Part shown: in pieces, positions 37,931 to 46,502 of the stretch
How positions within the stretch are numbered: position 1 is the first letter of the stretch
Layout of the letters: every line of letters starts with the position of its first letter
DNA from: [Chlorobium] sp. 445
GTDB lineage: Bacteria > Bacteroidota > Chlorobiia > Chlorobiales > Thermochlorobacteraceae
Direction of reading: 5' to 3'
DNA: 64,000 nt
NCBI GenBank assembly: GCA_002763895.1
Contig: NSLH01000003.1
Coordinates: 1-64,000, forward strand
Made by a program: the position numbers and the translations under genes
Notes under the pieces: model-generated
Databases searched by the model: none
What the model was told of the DNA's origin: nothing
What the model saw: the letters and a program-made list of their open reading frames with translations, nothing else

Positions 37931-38896
37931 TTAACTGAGTTTGATTCTTGGGTCTACGACGGCATAAAGCACATCAGCAAGTAAGTTTCCTAAGATAATC
38001 AACACGGCGGAAACAAAAGTGTTGGCGATAATGAGCGGGTAGTCGCGTGCAAATATGGCTTCTACGGTAACGCGTCCCATTCCCGGAATTGCAAAAATGA
38101 CTTCCACAAAGAGTGCGCCACCGAGCAAAATCGGCAACGAATTGCCAAGTATGGTAACCACAGGCAAAAGCGCATTGCGCAAGGCGTGTTTGTAGATGAC
38201 CGTGCTTTCTTTCAAGCCTTTTGCGCGTGCTGTGCGCACATAGTCTTGCTTGAGCACTTCCAGCATGCTGCCACGCACATAACGGGCAAGTCCAGCGGCA
38301 CTGCCCAAACTCAGCACAAAGACGGGCAAAATCAGATGCAGGATGCGGTCCATGATGCGTTCATCAAGCGGTAGGAATTCTGCGCCCACGCTCTCTAATC
38401 CTGAGGCAGGCAGCAAGCCAAGTTTTAAGGCAAAGATGATAATGAGCATCAGCGAGAGCCAAAATTCGGGCATGGAGTAGAGAAAGAGCGCGAAAATCGT
38501 TAAACCTCTGTCGTAAAAACTCCCCTGCTTGATGGCGGAAATGACGCCAAGCAAAATCCCGAAAAAAAATTGCAATGAAAGTGCAAGTGTAGAAAGCATT
38601 AGCGTAATGGGTGCAGCATCGGCAATGACATCGAAGACAGGGCGCATATAGCTAAAACTCTGACCAAAATCGCCGCGCAAAACACTTGAGAGCCACTTGA
38701 TGTACTGAATCGGAAGTGGGTCATTTAGACCGAATTGTGCACGCAACTGCTCAGCGACTTTGGGACTGACACCGGGAGCAAGATAGAGTGTGGTAGGGTC
38801 GCCGGGTGCCAAGCGAACAATGAAGAAAGTGAGCGTCAGCACGCCAAAAATAAGGGGAATAGCAATGAGCACACGCCGCAAAATGTAAGTTGCCAT
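37931..38896 (-). CDS. Dipeptide/oligopeptide ABC transporter permease (DppB/OppB-like)
   Basis: This inner-membrane permease has 321 residues, close to the family norm. The N-terminus MATYILRRVLIAIPLIFGVLT and the segment FFIVRLAPGDP are diagnostic of DppB/OppB. The EAA-type loop is RTARAKGLKESTVIYKHALRNALLP, followed by FVEVIFAIPGMGRVTVEAI and a final helix ending VDPRIKLS. The usual partners (DppC, ATPases, solute-binding protein) are not adjacent; instead a GNAT/FemAB-like gene lies 3 bp upstream and ccmC downstream. Operon-splitting of peptide transporters is plausible. The substrate is unknown. Confidence 0.88.
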   Translation of the reverse strand: MATYILRRVLIAIPLIFGVLTLTFFIVRLAPGDPTTLYLAPGVSPKVAEQLRAQFGLNDPLPIQYIKWLSSVLRGDFGQSFSYMRPVFDVIADAAPITLMLSTLALSLQFFFGILLGVISAIKQGSFYDRGLTIFALFLYSMPEFWLSLMLIIIFALKLGLLPASGLESVGAEFLPLDERIMDRILHLILPVFVLSLGSAAGLARYVRGSMLEVLKQDYVRTARAKGLKESTVIYKHALRNALLPVVTILGNSLPILLGGALFVEVIFAIPGMGRVTVEAIFARDYPLIIANTFVSAVLIILGNLLADVLYAVVDPRIKLS

Positions 38897-38899
38897 AGT

Positions 38900-39922
38900 T
38901 CAGAGCAGTTTTCTGAAGGTGCTGCGCAGCACGCCTTTGGCAGCAAATTTTTCCTTGAACTCAATGAGCGAATAAGCGGGGGTCATCTGATTTTCATGCT
39001 GCACGTTTTGCGAGACGCCAATGTCCAGGTACTTACAGCCTTTGCTGATTGCCCAGTGCACGACTTTGTTCATTACATAGTGAATCGGGTGATAGGCTGC
39101 AAATTCGTAGTCAAGCATGTTGTAAAAACAGAGTGCAACTTGCGCATTGCAAAGAAAGACAAGTGAGCCACCAATCGCTTTGCCTTTAAGACGCACGAGA
39201 AAGAGAAAGATGTGCTCAGGCAAGAGACGCTTAAGGCGATAGAGTTCGTCTAAGGTGTGCGTAGGCTTTGCGCCGTGTCGTGCTTTATTTTCTAGGAGAA
39301 TCGGGTAGAACTCATCAAGACCGGCATAGTTTTCACAGAGTTCAATACTCAAATCAGGATTGCGCTGGCATTGATGAATGTAGCGGCGCACAGTACTTGA
39401 AAAATACTTGGTGAAATTGTCCGTATTCTCGAGCTGAATTGCATGAGAGATGTAGTGCCTATCAAAATCGAAGCCTTTGAAGACAAGGGCATAGTCAATG
39501 TCTTGAATAAGCTTTTTTTGGTAGATAAACGGTGCGGGTGTCAGTAAAATTTTTTTGAACCCCTGACGTGCGGCGTAGTCCAAGAGTGCATCTACGAGCT
39601 GTTCATTTTCAGCGTATTTGAGCATGGGCAAAACAAAACTGCCATAGCTTGCCCCAATTGGGGATTCAAGTGTCTGTCCGTTATCCATCAAAGCGGCAGG
39701 CAGCACAGCAAGCAGAGTTGTGCCACGATAGAAAAGTAAGTGGTGGAACGTGAAGCGTCCTTCTGGGTGATAGCTCAGAAAGCGTTGCAAGTGAAAAAAC
39801 GTGCCGTTGTTAGACTGCCAGACAAAGCTATCCCAATGCTCTGCGTCATTGGGTGAGTAGGGACGCACCGCAATGGCAGAGGATTTACTTACAATTGTCG
39901 GTAATGGCGGCGACCCAGACAT
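38900..39922 (-). CDS. GNAT/FemAB-like acyltransferase (Acetyltransf_6 type)
   Basis: The protein has 340 residues and the double-GNAT fold pattern of FemX/BioF2-like acyltransferases. A first domain contains DNGQTLESPIGASYGSFVLP. A second, near residues 190-320, contains FSSTVRRYIHQCQRN, LFLVRLKGKAIGGSLVFL, HYVMNKVVHWAISKGCKYLDIG and a C-terminal FKEKFAAKG. That last block matches Acetyltransf_6 proteins that act on cell-wall precursors or lipids. The acceptor substrate is not deducible. It is tightly placed (14 bp from the DUF151 gene, 3 bp from oppB) in one minus-strand operon. Confidence 0.75.
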   Translation of the reverse strand: MSGSPPLPTIVSKSSAIAVRPYSPNDAEHWDSFVWQSNNGTFFHLQRFLSYHPEGRFTFHHLLFYRGTTLLAVLPAALMDNGQTLESPIGASYGSFVLPMLKYAENEQLVDALLDYAARQGFKKILLTPAPFIYQKKLIQDIDYALVFKGFDFDRHYISHAIQLENTDNFTKYFSSTVRRYIHQCQRNPDLSIELCENYAGLDEFYPILLENKARHGAKPTHTLDELYRLKRLLPEHIFLFLVRLKGKAIGGSLVFLCNAQVALCFYNMLDYEFAAYHPIHYVMNKVVHWAISKGCKYLDIGVSQNVQHENQMTPAYSLIEFKEKFAAKGVLRSTFRKLL

Positions 39923-39936
39923 GGCGTCATTGCCGA

Positions 39937-40536
39937 CTAAGAGCGGCTTTGCAGTTTGCTAATTTCATCACGAATACGGGCAGCTTTTTCGTAATCCTCT
40001 TTTGCAATAGCTTCATTGAGTTTAGCGTTAAGCTCCTCGAGTTTGCTCATGGGTGTTGAAGCTGTTGCGCGTTTTTCTGCCCCAGCACTGCCCGTGCCAA
40101 CGCCATAGCCGCTTTGTTCTGGTGCTTTATCATCAATGATGCCCGCTTCGTTCATCACTTCTTCGGAGACGAAGATAGGGGCATCGCAGCGTACCGCCAG
40201 CGCAATAGCATCACTAGGACGTGCATCAATTTCGTGAACGACGCCAGAGAGTTCGCACACGACTTTTGCAAAGAAAGTTTCATTGCGCAGTTCATCAATC
40301 ATCACTTCAGAGATGTTGATGTTGAACGTATCGGTGATGTTGCGAATCAAATCGTGTGTAAACGGGCGCGGTGCTTTGATATTTTCTAGCTTGAGTGCAA
40401 TGGCTTGCGCTTCAAAGCCACCGATGATGATGGGTAACTTGCGCTTGCCGCCCACTTCAAAGAGTATGAGCGCATAAGCGCCATTGTTGTGTGGGCTGCT
40501 GGAAAGACCAAGTATATCGACTTGAATTTTCTTCAT
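39937..40536 (-). CDS. DUF151 bifunctional nuclease with C-terminal UVR motif
   Basis: The protein has 199 residues. The N-terminal 140 match the DUF151/BFN nuclease family (VDILGLSSSPHNNGAYALIL, KLPIIIGGFEAQAIALKLE, RPFTHDLIRNI, DARPSDAIALAVRCDAPIFVSEEVM). A UVR domain follows (LEELNAKLNEAIAKEDYEKAARIRDEISKL), a UvrB/UvrC-interaction-type coiled coil. Such fusions are known in Chlorobi and relatives. DUF151 members have been reported as nucleases; the in vivo role is unclear. This is the first gene of the DUF151-GNAT-oppB-ccmC run on the minus strand. Confidence 0.9.
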   Translation of the reverse strand: MKKIQVDILGLSSSPHNNGAYALILFEVGGKRKLPIIIGGFEAQAIALKLENIKAPRPFTHDLIRNITDTFNINISEVMIDELRNETFFAKVVCELSGVVHEIDARPSDAIALAVRCDAPIFVSEEVMNEAGIIDDKAPEQSGYGVGTGSAGAEKRATASTPMSKLEELNAKLNEAIAKEDYEKAARIRDEISKLQSRS

Positions 40537-40659
40537 AATACTCTCTCAGTGTCGTTGAAGTTCGAAGCGTCAATGAAGTTTGTCATTTTTTGAAGATACA
40601 CCAAACAGTGTAGAAAAAGCAAGTAGTACATGTAAAGAACACTTGCGTATGCACTTATG

Positions 40660-41649
40660 CTACTGATGCACAAGCACTTTCTTAAACTCTTCGGTCAATT
40701 TTGGCAACACATCTTCTACCGTACCGACGATACCATAGTCAGCAATTTGAAAAATCGGTGCATCCTTGTCTTTGTTGATAGCCACAATGACTTTTGATGA
40801 TGCCATGCCAGCAAGATGTTGCACGGCGCCTGAAATGCCGCAAGCGATGTAAAGTTTCGGCGAGACGACTTTACCTGTCTGTCCGACTTGTTCGGAATGC
40901 GGGCGCCACCCAGCATCAACGACGGCACGACTTGCACCAACAGCTGCACCTAAGACACTTGCCAGCGTTTCAAGATTTTGCCAATTTTCTTTGCCTTCGC
41001 CGTTGGGGTCGCGCAAGCCACGACCGCCGCTGACAACGATATCCGCTTCCGCTACATCCAACTTGCCTGCTGAAGCAACGATTTCTTTCACCACCGCTTT
41101 TAAGTCGCTGTCGTCAGGGCTGTAGGTTGAGTGCACAATTTCTGCAGTACGATTCAAGTTGGAGTTGATAGGAAAAACATTCGGGCGAAGACTCAAGATT
41201 TTGACCGGCGTTTCAAGTTGCACAGTAGCAATAGCTTTACCTGAGTAGGCGTATCGCTTGGCTAGAATGTTATCGCCTTCGGCTTTGACTTCGATAACAT
41301 CACTGGCAAGTCCTGCACCAAGGCGAATAGAAAGACGCGGGGCAAGGTCTTTGCCCATCGCAGTTGCCGCAAGCAAGACAAGCTGGGCGGATTCTTCTTT
41401 AGTGATGCGCGCCACCAATTTGGAATACGCCAATGCTGAATAATTTAGAAGCGATGGATGCTCGAAAAGAAAAACCTTTGAGGCACCATATTTGCCCAAA
41501 TCTTGAACAGCACTTTTTAAGTCGCTGCCAATGGCAACAGCATAAACTTCTTGAGCAAGTTCGCTGGCTTTGCTTAAAGCCTCGAACGAAGCGCGCTTGA
41601 TGACATTGCCGCGCTGCTCAATAAAGACAACAGCTTTTGACATACTCAA
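40660..41649 (-). CDS. etfA: Electron transfer flavoprotein alpha subunit
   Basis: EtfA with EtfB carries electrons from acyl-CoA and other dehydrogenases to the quinone pool. The 329-residue protein has an N-terminal ETF domain ([26 protein letters not shown]). The C-terminal FAD domain carries [53 protein letters not shown] and the [23 protein letters not shown] tail. The gene follows etfB on the same strand, 55 bp away. No dehydrogenase or EtfQO is adjacent. An ETF pair points to aerobic or anaerobic fatty/amino acid oxidation. Confidence 0.95.
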   Translation of the reverse strand: MSMSKAVVFIEQRGNVIKRASFEALSKASELAQEVYAVAIGSDLKSAVQDLGKYGASKVFLFEHPSLLNYSALAYSKLVARITKEESAQLVLLAATAMGKDLAPRLSIRLGAGLASDVIEVKAEGDNILAKRYAYSGKAIATVQLETPVKILSLRPNVFPINSNLNRTAEIVHSTYSPDDSDLKAVVKEIVASAGKLDVAEADIVVSGGRGLRDPNGEGKENWQNLETLASVLGAAVGASRAVVDAGWRPHSEQVGQTGKVVSPKLYIACGISGAVQHLAGMASSKVIVAINKDKDAPIFQIADYGIVGTVEDVLPKLTEEFKKVLVHQ

Positions 41650-41704
41650 AAATGTTTAGGTTAAGTTTGAAATACTCAATGAAAGACCAGCCGGCACAGT
41701 ATCG

Positions 41705-42448
41705 CTATACCACATTAGCTTCACGATGAAGTCTATCAACAAGTTCGGCTGGTGAATCCAGAATTTTCCCGGCTTGTTTTTCGACGGGTTTCTCAAGGCG
41801 AATAAGACGCACTTTAGATGCTTCAGGCGCTGCAATCTCCAGTGTTTCAATCGGTTTTTTCTTAGCCTCCATAATACCTTTCATATTAGCCACACGCGGA
41901 ATGTTCAAGCCTTTTTGCGCCGTAAGCACAAAGGGCAAAGATACTTCAACAATTTCTTTACCGCCCTCAATTTCACGCTCAATTGTGGCAACCTTGCCGT
42001 CAGTGTGCAATGAAACTGCCACGGTTACGGCAGGTAACTCCAAAAGTTCAGCAATCATGGGTCCGACTTGCGCATCGTTGAAATCTGTGGATTCTTTGCC
42101 AAGCAATATCATATCGGGCACACCGCCAAAATGTTGTTTGATAGCGTGTGCTAAAACAAACGCCACACCAAAAGAATCTTTCACATTGGATTTGATGAGC
42201 ACGGCTTTGTCGGCACCCATCGCAAAGGCTTTACGGATGTTTGCTTGAAACTCCTCACCACCGACACTAAAGAGTACGACACTGCCACCAAATTTCTCGC
42301 GCAATTTGAGTGCTTCTTCTAGCGCAAATTCATCGTAAGGATTGATGACGAAATTGACCCCTGCCTGCTCAATGTGCTGCCCATCAGGCGCAATTTTAAC
42401 GCGAGTAGAGGTGTCAGGAACTTGGTTAAGACAGACTGCAAAATTCAT
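41705..42448 (-). CDS. etfB: Electron transfer flavoprotein beta subunit
   Basis: EtfB is the AMP-binding partner of EtfA. The 247-residue protein starts MNFAVCLNQVPDTSTRVKIA. It continues with VNFVINPYDEFALEEALKLREK, the segment ADKAVLIKSNVKDSFGVAFVLAHAI, LLGKESTDFNDAQVGPMIAELL and PAVTVAV..LHTDGKVATIEREIEGGKEIVEVSLPFVLTAQKGLNIPRV. The RVANMKGIMEAKKKP region is the family's recognition loop. It lies directly upstream of etfA. Confidence 0.95.
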   Translation of the reverse strand: MNFAVCLNQVPDTSTRVKIAPDGQHIEQAGVNFVINPYDEFALEEALKLREKFGGSVVLFSVGGEEFQANIRKAFAMGADKAVLIKSNVKDSFGVAFVLAHAIKQHFGGVPDMILLGKESTDFNDAQVGPMIAELLELPAVTVAVSLHTDGKVATIEREIEGGKEIVEVSLPFVLTAQKGLNIPRVANMKGIMEAKKKPIETLEIAAPEASKVRLIRLEKPVEKQAGKILDSPAELVDRLHREANVV

Positions 42449-42630
42449 AGTTATTGGAAAATGATGATTGAAATCTTGCGCAAGACAGACTCATGCGCTT
42501 AAACTGTGCGGCGTGAAAATACATAATTTTTTGGAGCCAATGCAGTTACAGTCTCATGAAGCTTGTGCAGCGTGAAGCGCTTGACATCTTGACAGCAAGC
42601 AATTCCAACTTGCACTTTGCAGTGAGCGCA

Positions 42631-43461
42631 TTACGGTGCGGGCTTTTCAAAAATAAAGATGTGTTGCCATGGCAAGCCGCTTTGAGTCTCAAGCCATTTT
42701 AAGCCAACTGCATGCATCTCTTTTTTGACTTGCGCTTGGCTCATCTTATGTAGGGGCTTGATAGGTACAGTATCATCTTCGGCACGATATTCGATTTGAA
42801 TGACTTTGCCACCAACTTTAAGTGAGCGCACAAGAGCGTGCATCATCTCAAAGGGATATTCAAACTCGTGATAAGCATCGACGAGCAGCACGATATCAAT
42901 GGCATTTTCTGGTAAGTTTGGATTTTGCGGAGAGCCAAGCGTGGGAATGACATTTTGCACATGGCGTGCTTGCATGCGTGCTGTGATGATCTCGAGCATC
43001 TCTGGCTGAATATCGACCGCATACACTTTGCCTTGGCGAACGCGCTCAGCAATGCGAAACGTGAAGTAGCCTGTGCCTGCGCCAATATCAGCCACGACAT
43101 CAGTAGGTTTAAGTTGCATAGCTTCAAGCACAAGGTCGGGACGCTCTTCAAAGAAGCGTTCAGGTCGCTCGAGCCATGTGGCGCCAAGGTGTCCCATCAC
43201 TTTTGCGATTTCTCTGCCCATATAAATTTTGCCGATGCCATCGGCGCTGGGGAATGGTGTGTATTGATAGCGCTCGTGTTGGGTGGAATCACGCTGAGTG
43301 CCCTGCTCGAGTGTAAGAAGTTCGGCAGAAGACACTTTGTTGCAGCTCCATAGCATGGTAGCAGCAAGCAGCAGCGCAAGCGCAGAAAGTTGCGCGGCAA
43401 GAGCGGTGCGCCAGCAAAAAGATAGCATGAGAAAAAATGCAGTTTTTGTTTTGAAATTCAT
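42631..43461 (-). CDS. Class I SAM-dependent methyltransferase with N-terminal export signal
   Basis: From MNFKTKTAFFLML at 43461 the protein has 276 residues and a hydrophobic export signal followed by LWSCNK, an imperfect lipobox. The catalytic domain opens with GIGKIYMGREIAKVMGH and contains the SAM site VVADIGAGTGYFTFRIAE near residue 125. VYAVDIQPEMLEII and the post-II motif IDIVLLVDAYHEF follow. Proteins of this type recur in Bacteroidota and cyanobacteria; an exported SAM enzyme is odd because SAM is cytosolic. The long in-frame extension upstream to 43671 is arginine/leucine-rich and unlikely. The substrate is unknown. Confidence 0.8.
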   Translation of the reverse strand: MNFKTKTAFFLMLSFCWRTALAAQLSALALLLAATMLWSCNKVSSAELLTLEQGTQRDSTQHERYQYTPFPSADGIGKIYMGREIAKVMGHLGATWLERPERFFEERPDLVLEAMQLKPTDVVADIGAGTGYFTFRIAERVRQGKVYAVDIQPEMLEIITARMQARHVQNVIPTLGSPQNPNLPENAIDIVLLVDAYHEFEYPFEMMHALVRSLKVGGKVIQIEYRAEDDTVPIKPLHKMSQAQVKKEMHAVGLKWLETQSGLPWQHIFIFEKPAP

Positions 43462-43519
43462 CGACGAGAGCCTATCTTTGCAGTCCGATTTTTTGGAAAC
43501 TAACTGAAAACAAGAACAA

Positions 43520-43627
43520 ATGCCTTGTGGAAAAAAGCGCAAGCGCCATAAGATGGCGACGCACAAGCGCAAAAAAAGACGCCGCAAGAATCGCCATAAG
43601 AAGCGTTTGAGATACGCTAACAAGTAA
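43520..43627 (+). CDS. 35-residue basic AURKAIP1/COX24-like small protein
   Basis: ATG CCT TGT GGA opens a 35-codon frame: MPCGKKRKRHKMATHKRK continues with further runs of R, K and H and ends YANK. This is the very basic small protein family (AURKAIP1/COX24 domain) seen in Bacteroidota and Chlorobi. It resembles the C-terminal part of the mitochondrial small-subunit protein mS38, so it is plausibly a ribosomal or rRNA-binding protein; I infer that from resemblance. It sits directly upstream of two tRNA genes. Confidence 0.85.
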   Translation: MPCGKKRKRHKMATHKRKKRRRKNRHKKRLRYANK

Positions 43628-43693
43628 GCGCAAGTGCAAAGAAAACTTTGTAAGTTTTTTTGAAGTTTCATATCTTACAGATTCCTTGACTAA

Positions 43694-43707
43694 GCTGCAC
43701 AAGCAGC
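43694..43707 (+). promoter_or_regulatory. Hairpin just before tRNA-Lys
   Basis: GCTGC (43694-43698) pairs with GCAGC (43703-43707) around a 4-nt loop, followed by CAAA and then the tRNA acceptor at 43717. A similar GGCTGCC-AGT-GGCAGCC hairpin precedes the next tRNA. Confidence 0.35.
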
Positions 43708-43716
43708 CAAATGGAT

Positions 43717-43789
43717 GAGCATATAGCTCAGTTGGTAGAGCATCTCACTTTTAATGAGAGGGTCGATGGTTCGAGTCCATCTATGCTCA
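43717..43789 (+). tRNA. tRNA-Lys (TTT)
   Basis: A full cloverleaf is readable: the acceptor GAGCATA pairs with TATGCTC; the D-loop is AGTTGGTAGA; the anticodon stem TCTCA/TGAGA encloses CTTTTAA with anticodon TTT; the T-stem is GATGG/CCATC around TTCGAGT; the discriminator is A. The CCA tail is not encoded. Confidence 0.97.
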
Positions 43790-43811
43790 CGCTTCCTCTC
43801 CAAAGGACGGC

Positions 43812-43828
43812 GGCTGCCAGTGGCAGCC
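43812..43828 (+). promoter_or_regulatory. Hairpin between tRNA-Lys and tRNA-Leu
   Basis: GGCTGCC (43812-43818) pairs perfectly with GGCAGCC (43822-43828) around a 3-nt loop, ending 5 bp before tRNA-Leu. No T run follows, so a processing signal is more likely than a terminator. Confidence 0.4.
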
Positions 43829-43833
43829 AAACT

Positions 43834-43915
43834 GCGCGGGTGGCGGAATTGGTAGACGCACTACTTTGAGGTGGTAGCGCCGCGAGGCGTAGGAGTTCAA
43901 ATCTCCTCCCGCGCA
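43834..43915 (+). tRNA. tRNA-Leu (GAG)
   Basis: The acceptor GCGCGGG pairs with CCCGCGC; the D-loop region is AATTGGTAGAC; the anticodon stem CTACT/GGTAG encloses TTGAGGT with anticodon GAG. The long variable arm (GCGCCGCGAGGCGT) is typical of class II tRNAs; the T-arm is GGAGTTCAAATCTCC and the discriminator is A. Confidence 0.95.
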
Positions 43916-43920
43916 CGCCC

Positions 43921-43957
43921 AAAGAGCCGCTATGTTAAAGCGGCTTTCATTTTTTAT
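43921..43957 (+). terminator. Intrinsic terminator of the tRNA operon
   Basis: AGCCGCT (43925-43931) pairs with AGCGGCT (43939-43945), extended by AAAG/CTTT-type pairs, and is followed by TTCATTTTTTATT. It ends the small-protein/tRNA unit. Confidence 0.8.
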
Positions 43958-44030
43958 TGCTCTTTCGGTACTTTGTGCAAATGCCTCGCCAGAGTTCAGG
44001 AGTTTCTAACCGCCAAACGACATTGACCCG

Positions 44031-45414
44031 ATGATGGACACGCCGCTAACTTCGCTGCCGTTTCTCGACCGTTCTCAACCGCCACAACCAAAATCTCCAA
44101 TCCGCGTCGATTTCCCGACCTGGCATGAAGCCATGTTGCCAAATGGTCTGAAAATTATGGTCTATGAGCAACATGATACGCCCGTGGTCTCTATACGCCT
44201 CTACAGTCATGCAGGGGCGCTGTATGATGGCACGCATCAAAAAGCCTCTATGTTCGCTTTCGCGCTGTTGATGCAAGGCACACGCTCGCGTACTGCTGAG
44301 CAAAATTGCCGATGAAGTTGACTTACTGGGTGCGGAGCTGGGGGCGTTTGCGGGGATTGACAGTGCATCAGTGTCGCTGTCAATTATGACCAAGTATTTA
44401 GACCGAGGGCTAGCATTGATGAGTGATGTAGTGCTAAATCCAACTTTTGAAGAAAAAGAAATTGAGTTTGTACGCCAACAAAGTCTGAATCGTCTGCGCT
44501 TCTCGAAATCTGATGCAACTCACTTAGCTAGTGATGCACTTACAAAAGCGATCTATCAACCGCATCCGTATTCGCAACCGATGCTGGGCACAGAAGAGGC
44601 ACTTCAAGCCCTGACGCGCGAGGCAATTGTGAGGTTTTATGAGACGTATGTCGTGCCGAATAACAGTTTCATAGTTGTCGCAGGCGATGTCAAAGCGCAA
44701 GAGATTGTTGAAAAACTGGCTGAGGCATTTGGTGAGTGGTCAGCTAAGGCGCTTGTAACAAGCAATTTTCCTATTCCTACGCGTCCTAACTCACCGCGTG
44801 TGATTTTGGTACAAAAAGAAGGCGCTGTACAATCGGTGCTGATGCTCGGGCATCTTTCTATTGCGCGTGCTCATCCAGACTACCTAAAATGCTATGTGAT
44901 GAACATGATTCTGGGTGGCTATTTCGGCTCGCGCCTCAATCTCAGACTGCGTGAGCAGCGCGGCTACACCTACAACATTCGTAGCGCTTTTGATGCAAAG
45001 CGAGAGCTTGGAGATTTTTACATTTTCACGCAGGTGCGCAAAGAGGTAACCAAACAGGCTTTACAAGATATTCTGAGCGAACTTCAAGCAATCATTGAGC
45101 ATGGCGTGAGTGAAGAAGAACTTCAAGACGCTAAAAGCTACATTGCAGGCAACTTCATTATTCAGAACGAATCTCCCGAGACCATTCTCAGTCGCCTTGC
45201 CACGATTGAACTCTATGGACTGAGCAAAGACTACTACAACGTGTATGTTGAACAACTGCAACGCTTGACGCTCGAAGATGTGTCTAATGCGGCAAAAATG
45301 TATATTCATCCTAGTTGCTTAACGCATGTCGTTGCAGGCGACGCTGACGCTGTACGTGCGGACTTAGAGGAGTTTGGCGACCTTGTCGTGCCCGACGGTA
45401 GTAATACTCAATGA
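44031..45414 (+). CDS. Peptidase M16-like protein without the zinc motif (one frameshift)
   Basis: The protein belongs to the pitrilysin/insulinase (M16) family and runs to about 460 residues after correction. An extra A in the run 44302-44305 breaks the frame at EQIADEVDLLGAELGAF. The N-terminal catalytic position HxxEH reads ASMFAFALLMQGT here, so zinc binding is lost. The C-terminal domain keeps the R/Y pair motif LRLREQRGYTYNIRSAF and NMILGGYFGSRLN. In two-subunit M16 systems one subunit has HxxEH and the other has the R/Y pair, so this looks like the non-catalytic partner. No catalytic partner is adjacent. No signal peptide is visible. Confidence 0.85.
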
Positions 45415-45509
45415 CCTCTTAGCGTAGCCGGCAGTGTATTGCGTTTCAAGCATTAGTCAAAACGACGCGCAAAGCCCGCAGACTGGTGCGCTTTAACTCA
45501 TTCAAATCC

Positions 45510-46493
45510 ATGCAACCATCAACGCCAACACTGACGCTTGCAGAAGAACTTGCAGCGTCATACAAGACACTTAAAGCTGAAATTCACAAAGTCATCATCG
45601 GTCAAGATGAGATCATTGAGCAACTGATGATGACGATTCTGGCTCGCGGTCACTGCCTAATGGTGGGGGTACCCGGACTAGCCAAGACATTGCTTATTTC
45701 GACCTTCGCCAAAATTTTGGACTTAAGTTTTAGCCGCATTCAATTCACGCCGGACTTAATGCCCTCGGATATCACGGGTACGGAGATTTTGGAGGAAGAT
45801 CACGAGACGGGCAGGAAGTTTTTCAAATTTATTCAGGGTCCGTTATTTGCAAGCGTGGTTTTAGCTGATGAAATCAACCGTACGCCGCCGAAAACACAAG
45901 CGGCTTTGCTCGAAGCCATGCAGGAGCACCAGGTGACATCGGCAGGCAAGCGTTATGCGCTGCCCGAGCCGTTTTTCGTGTTGGCTACACAAAACCCAGT
46001 TGAGCAAGAAGGTACATATCCTTTACCTGAAGCACAGCTCGATCGCTTCATGTTCAATCTTTGGATTGATTATCCTTCGTTCGAAGAAGAAAAAGCAATT
46101 GTCAAAGCCACGACGTCGTCTGAGAAGCCAGTACTGCAGAAGGTAATGAATGCCGAGAAAATTCTTTTGTTTCAAAAACTCGTGCGCGATGTGCCAGTCT
46201 CAGACAATGTCATTGAGTATGCGGTGCGGCTAGTAAGCAAAACACGTCCGCAAAGCACCGACGACAAGATGATTAAGCAGTTTGTCAGTTGGGGTGCAGG
46301 TCCGCGTGCCTCGCAGTATTTGATTTTAGGAGCAAAGGCGCGCTGCCTGCTCTTCGGGCGCTACACGCCTGATATTGCCGACGTGCAAGCGGTCGCCTTA
46401 CCTGTGCTGCGGCATCGATTGCTGACAAATTTTAGTGCAGAATCAGAGGGCATCAAACCGGAGACAATCATTACTGCTTTGACCAAAACGTGA
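45510..46493 (+). CDS. MoxR-family AAA+ ATPase
   Basis: MoxR ATPases are chaperone-like proteins that help assemble metalloenzymes or cell-envelope complexes. The 327-residue protein starts at ATG 45510 (a GTG at 45486 is an alternative). Features are VIIGQDEIIEQLM, Walker A GVPGLAKTLL, FTPDLMPSDITGTEIL, Walker B FASVVLADEINRTPPKTQAALLEAMQEHQVTSAG, sensor 1 FVLATQNPVEQEGTYPLPEAQLDRFM, and the arginine segment GASPRASQ-like GAGPRASQYLIL. The usual partner DUF58 and von Willebrand domain genes are absent; a histidine kinase gene follows after 9 bp instead. Confidence 0.93.
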   Translation: MQPSTPTLTLAEELAASYKTLKAEIHKVIIGQDEIIEQLMMTILARGHCLMVGVPGLAKTLLISTFAKILDLSFSRIQFTPDLMPSDITGTEILEEDHETGRKFFKFIQGPLFASVVLADEINRTPPKTQAALLEAMQEHQVTSAGKRYALPEPFFVLATQNPVEQEGTYPLPEAQLDRFMFNLWIDYPSFEEEKAIVKATTSSEKPVLQKVMNAEKILLFQKLVRDVPVSDNVIEYAVRLVSKTRPQSTDDKMIKQFVSWGAGPRASQYLILGAKARCLLFGRYTPDIADVQAVALPVLRHRLLTNFSAESEGIKPETIITALTKT

Positions 46494-46502
46494 TAGAAGC
46501 AA

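Noticed and set aside
44281-44320. Programmed frameshifting in the broken genes
   Set aside because: The breaks are scattered over eleven unrelated gene families, mostly at plain A/T runs without downstream pseudoknots, so base-call error is the simpler cause.
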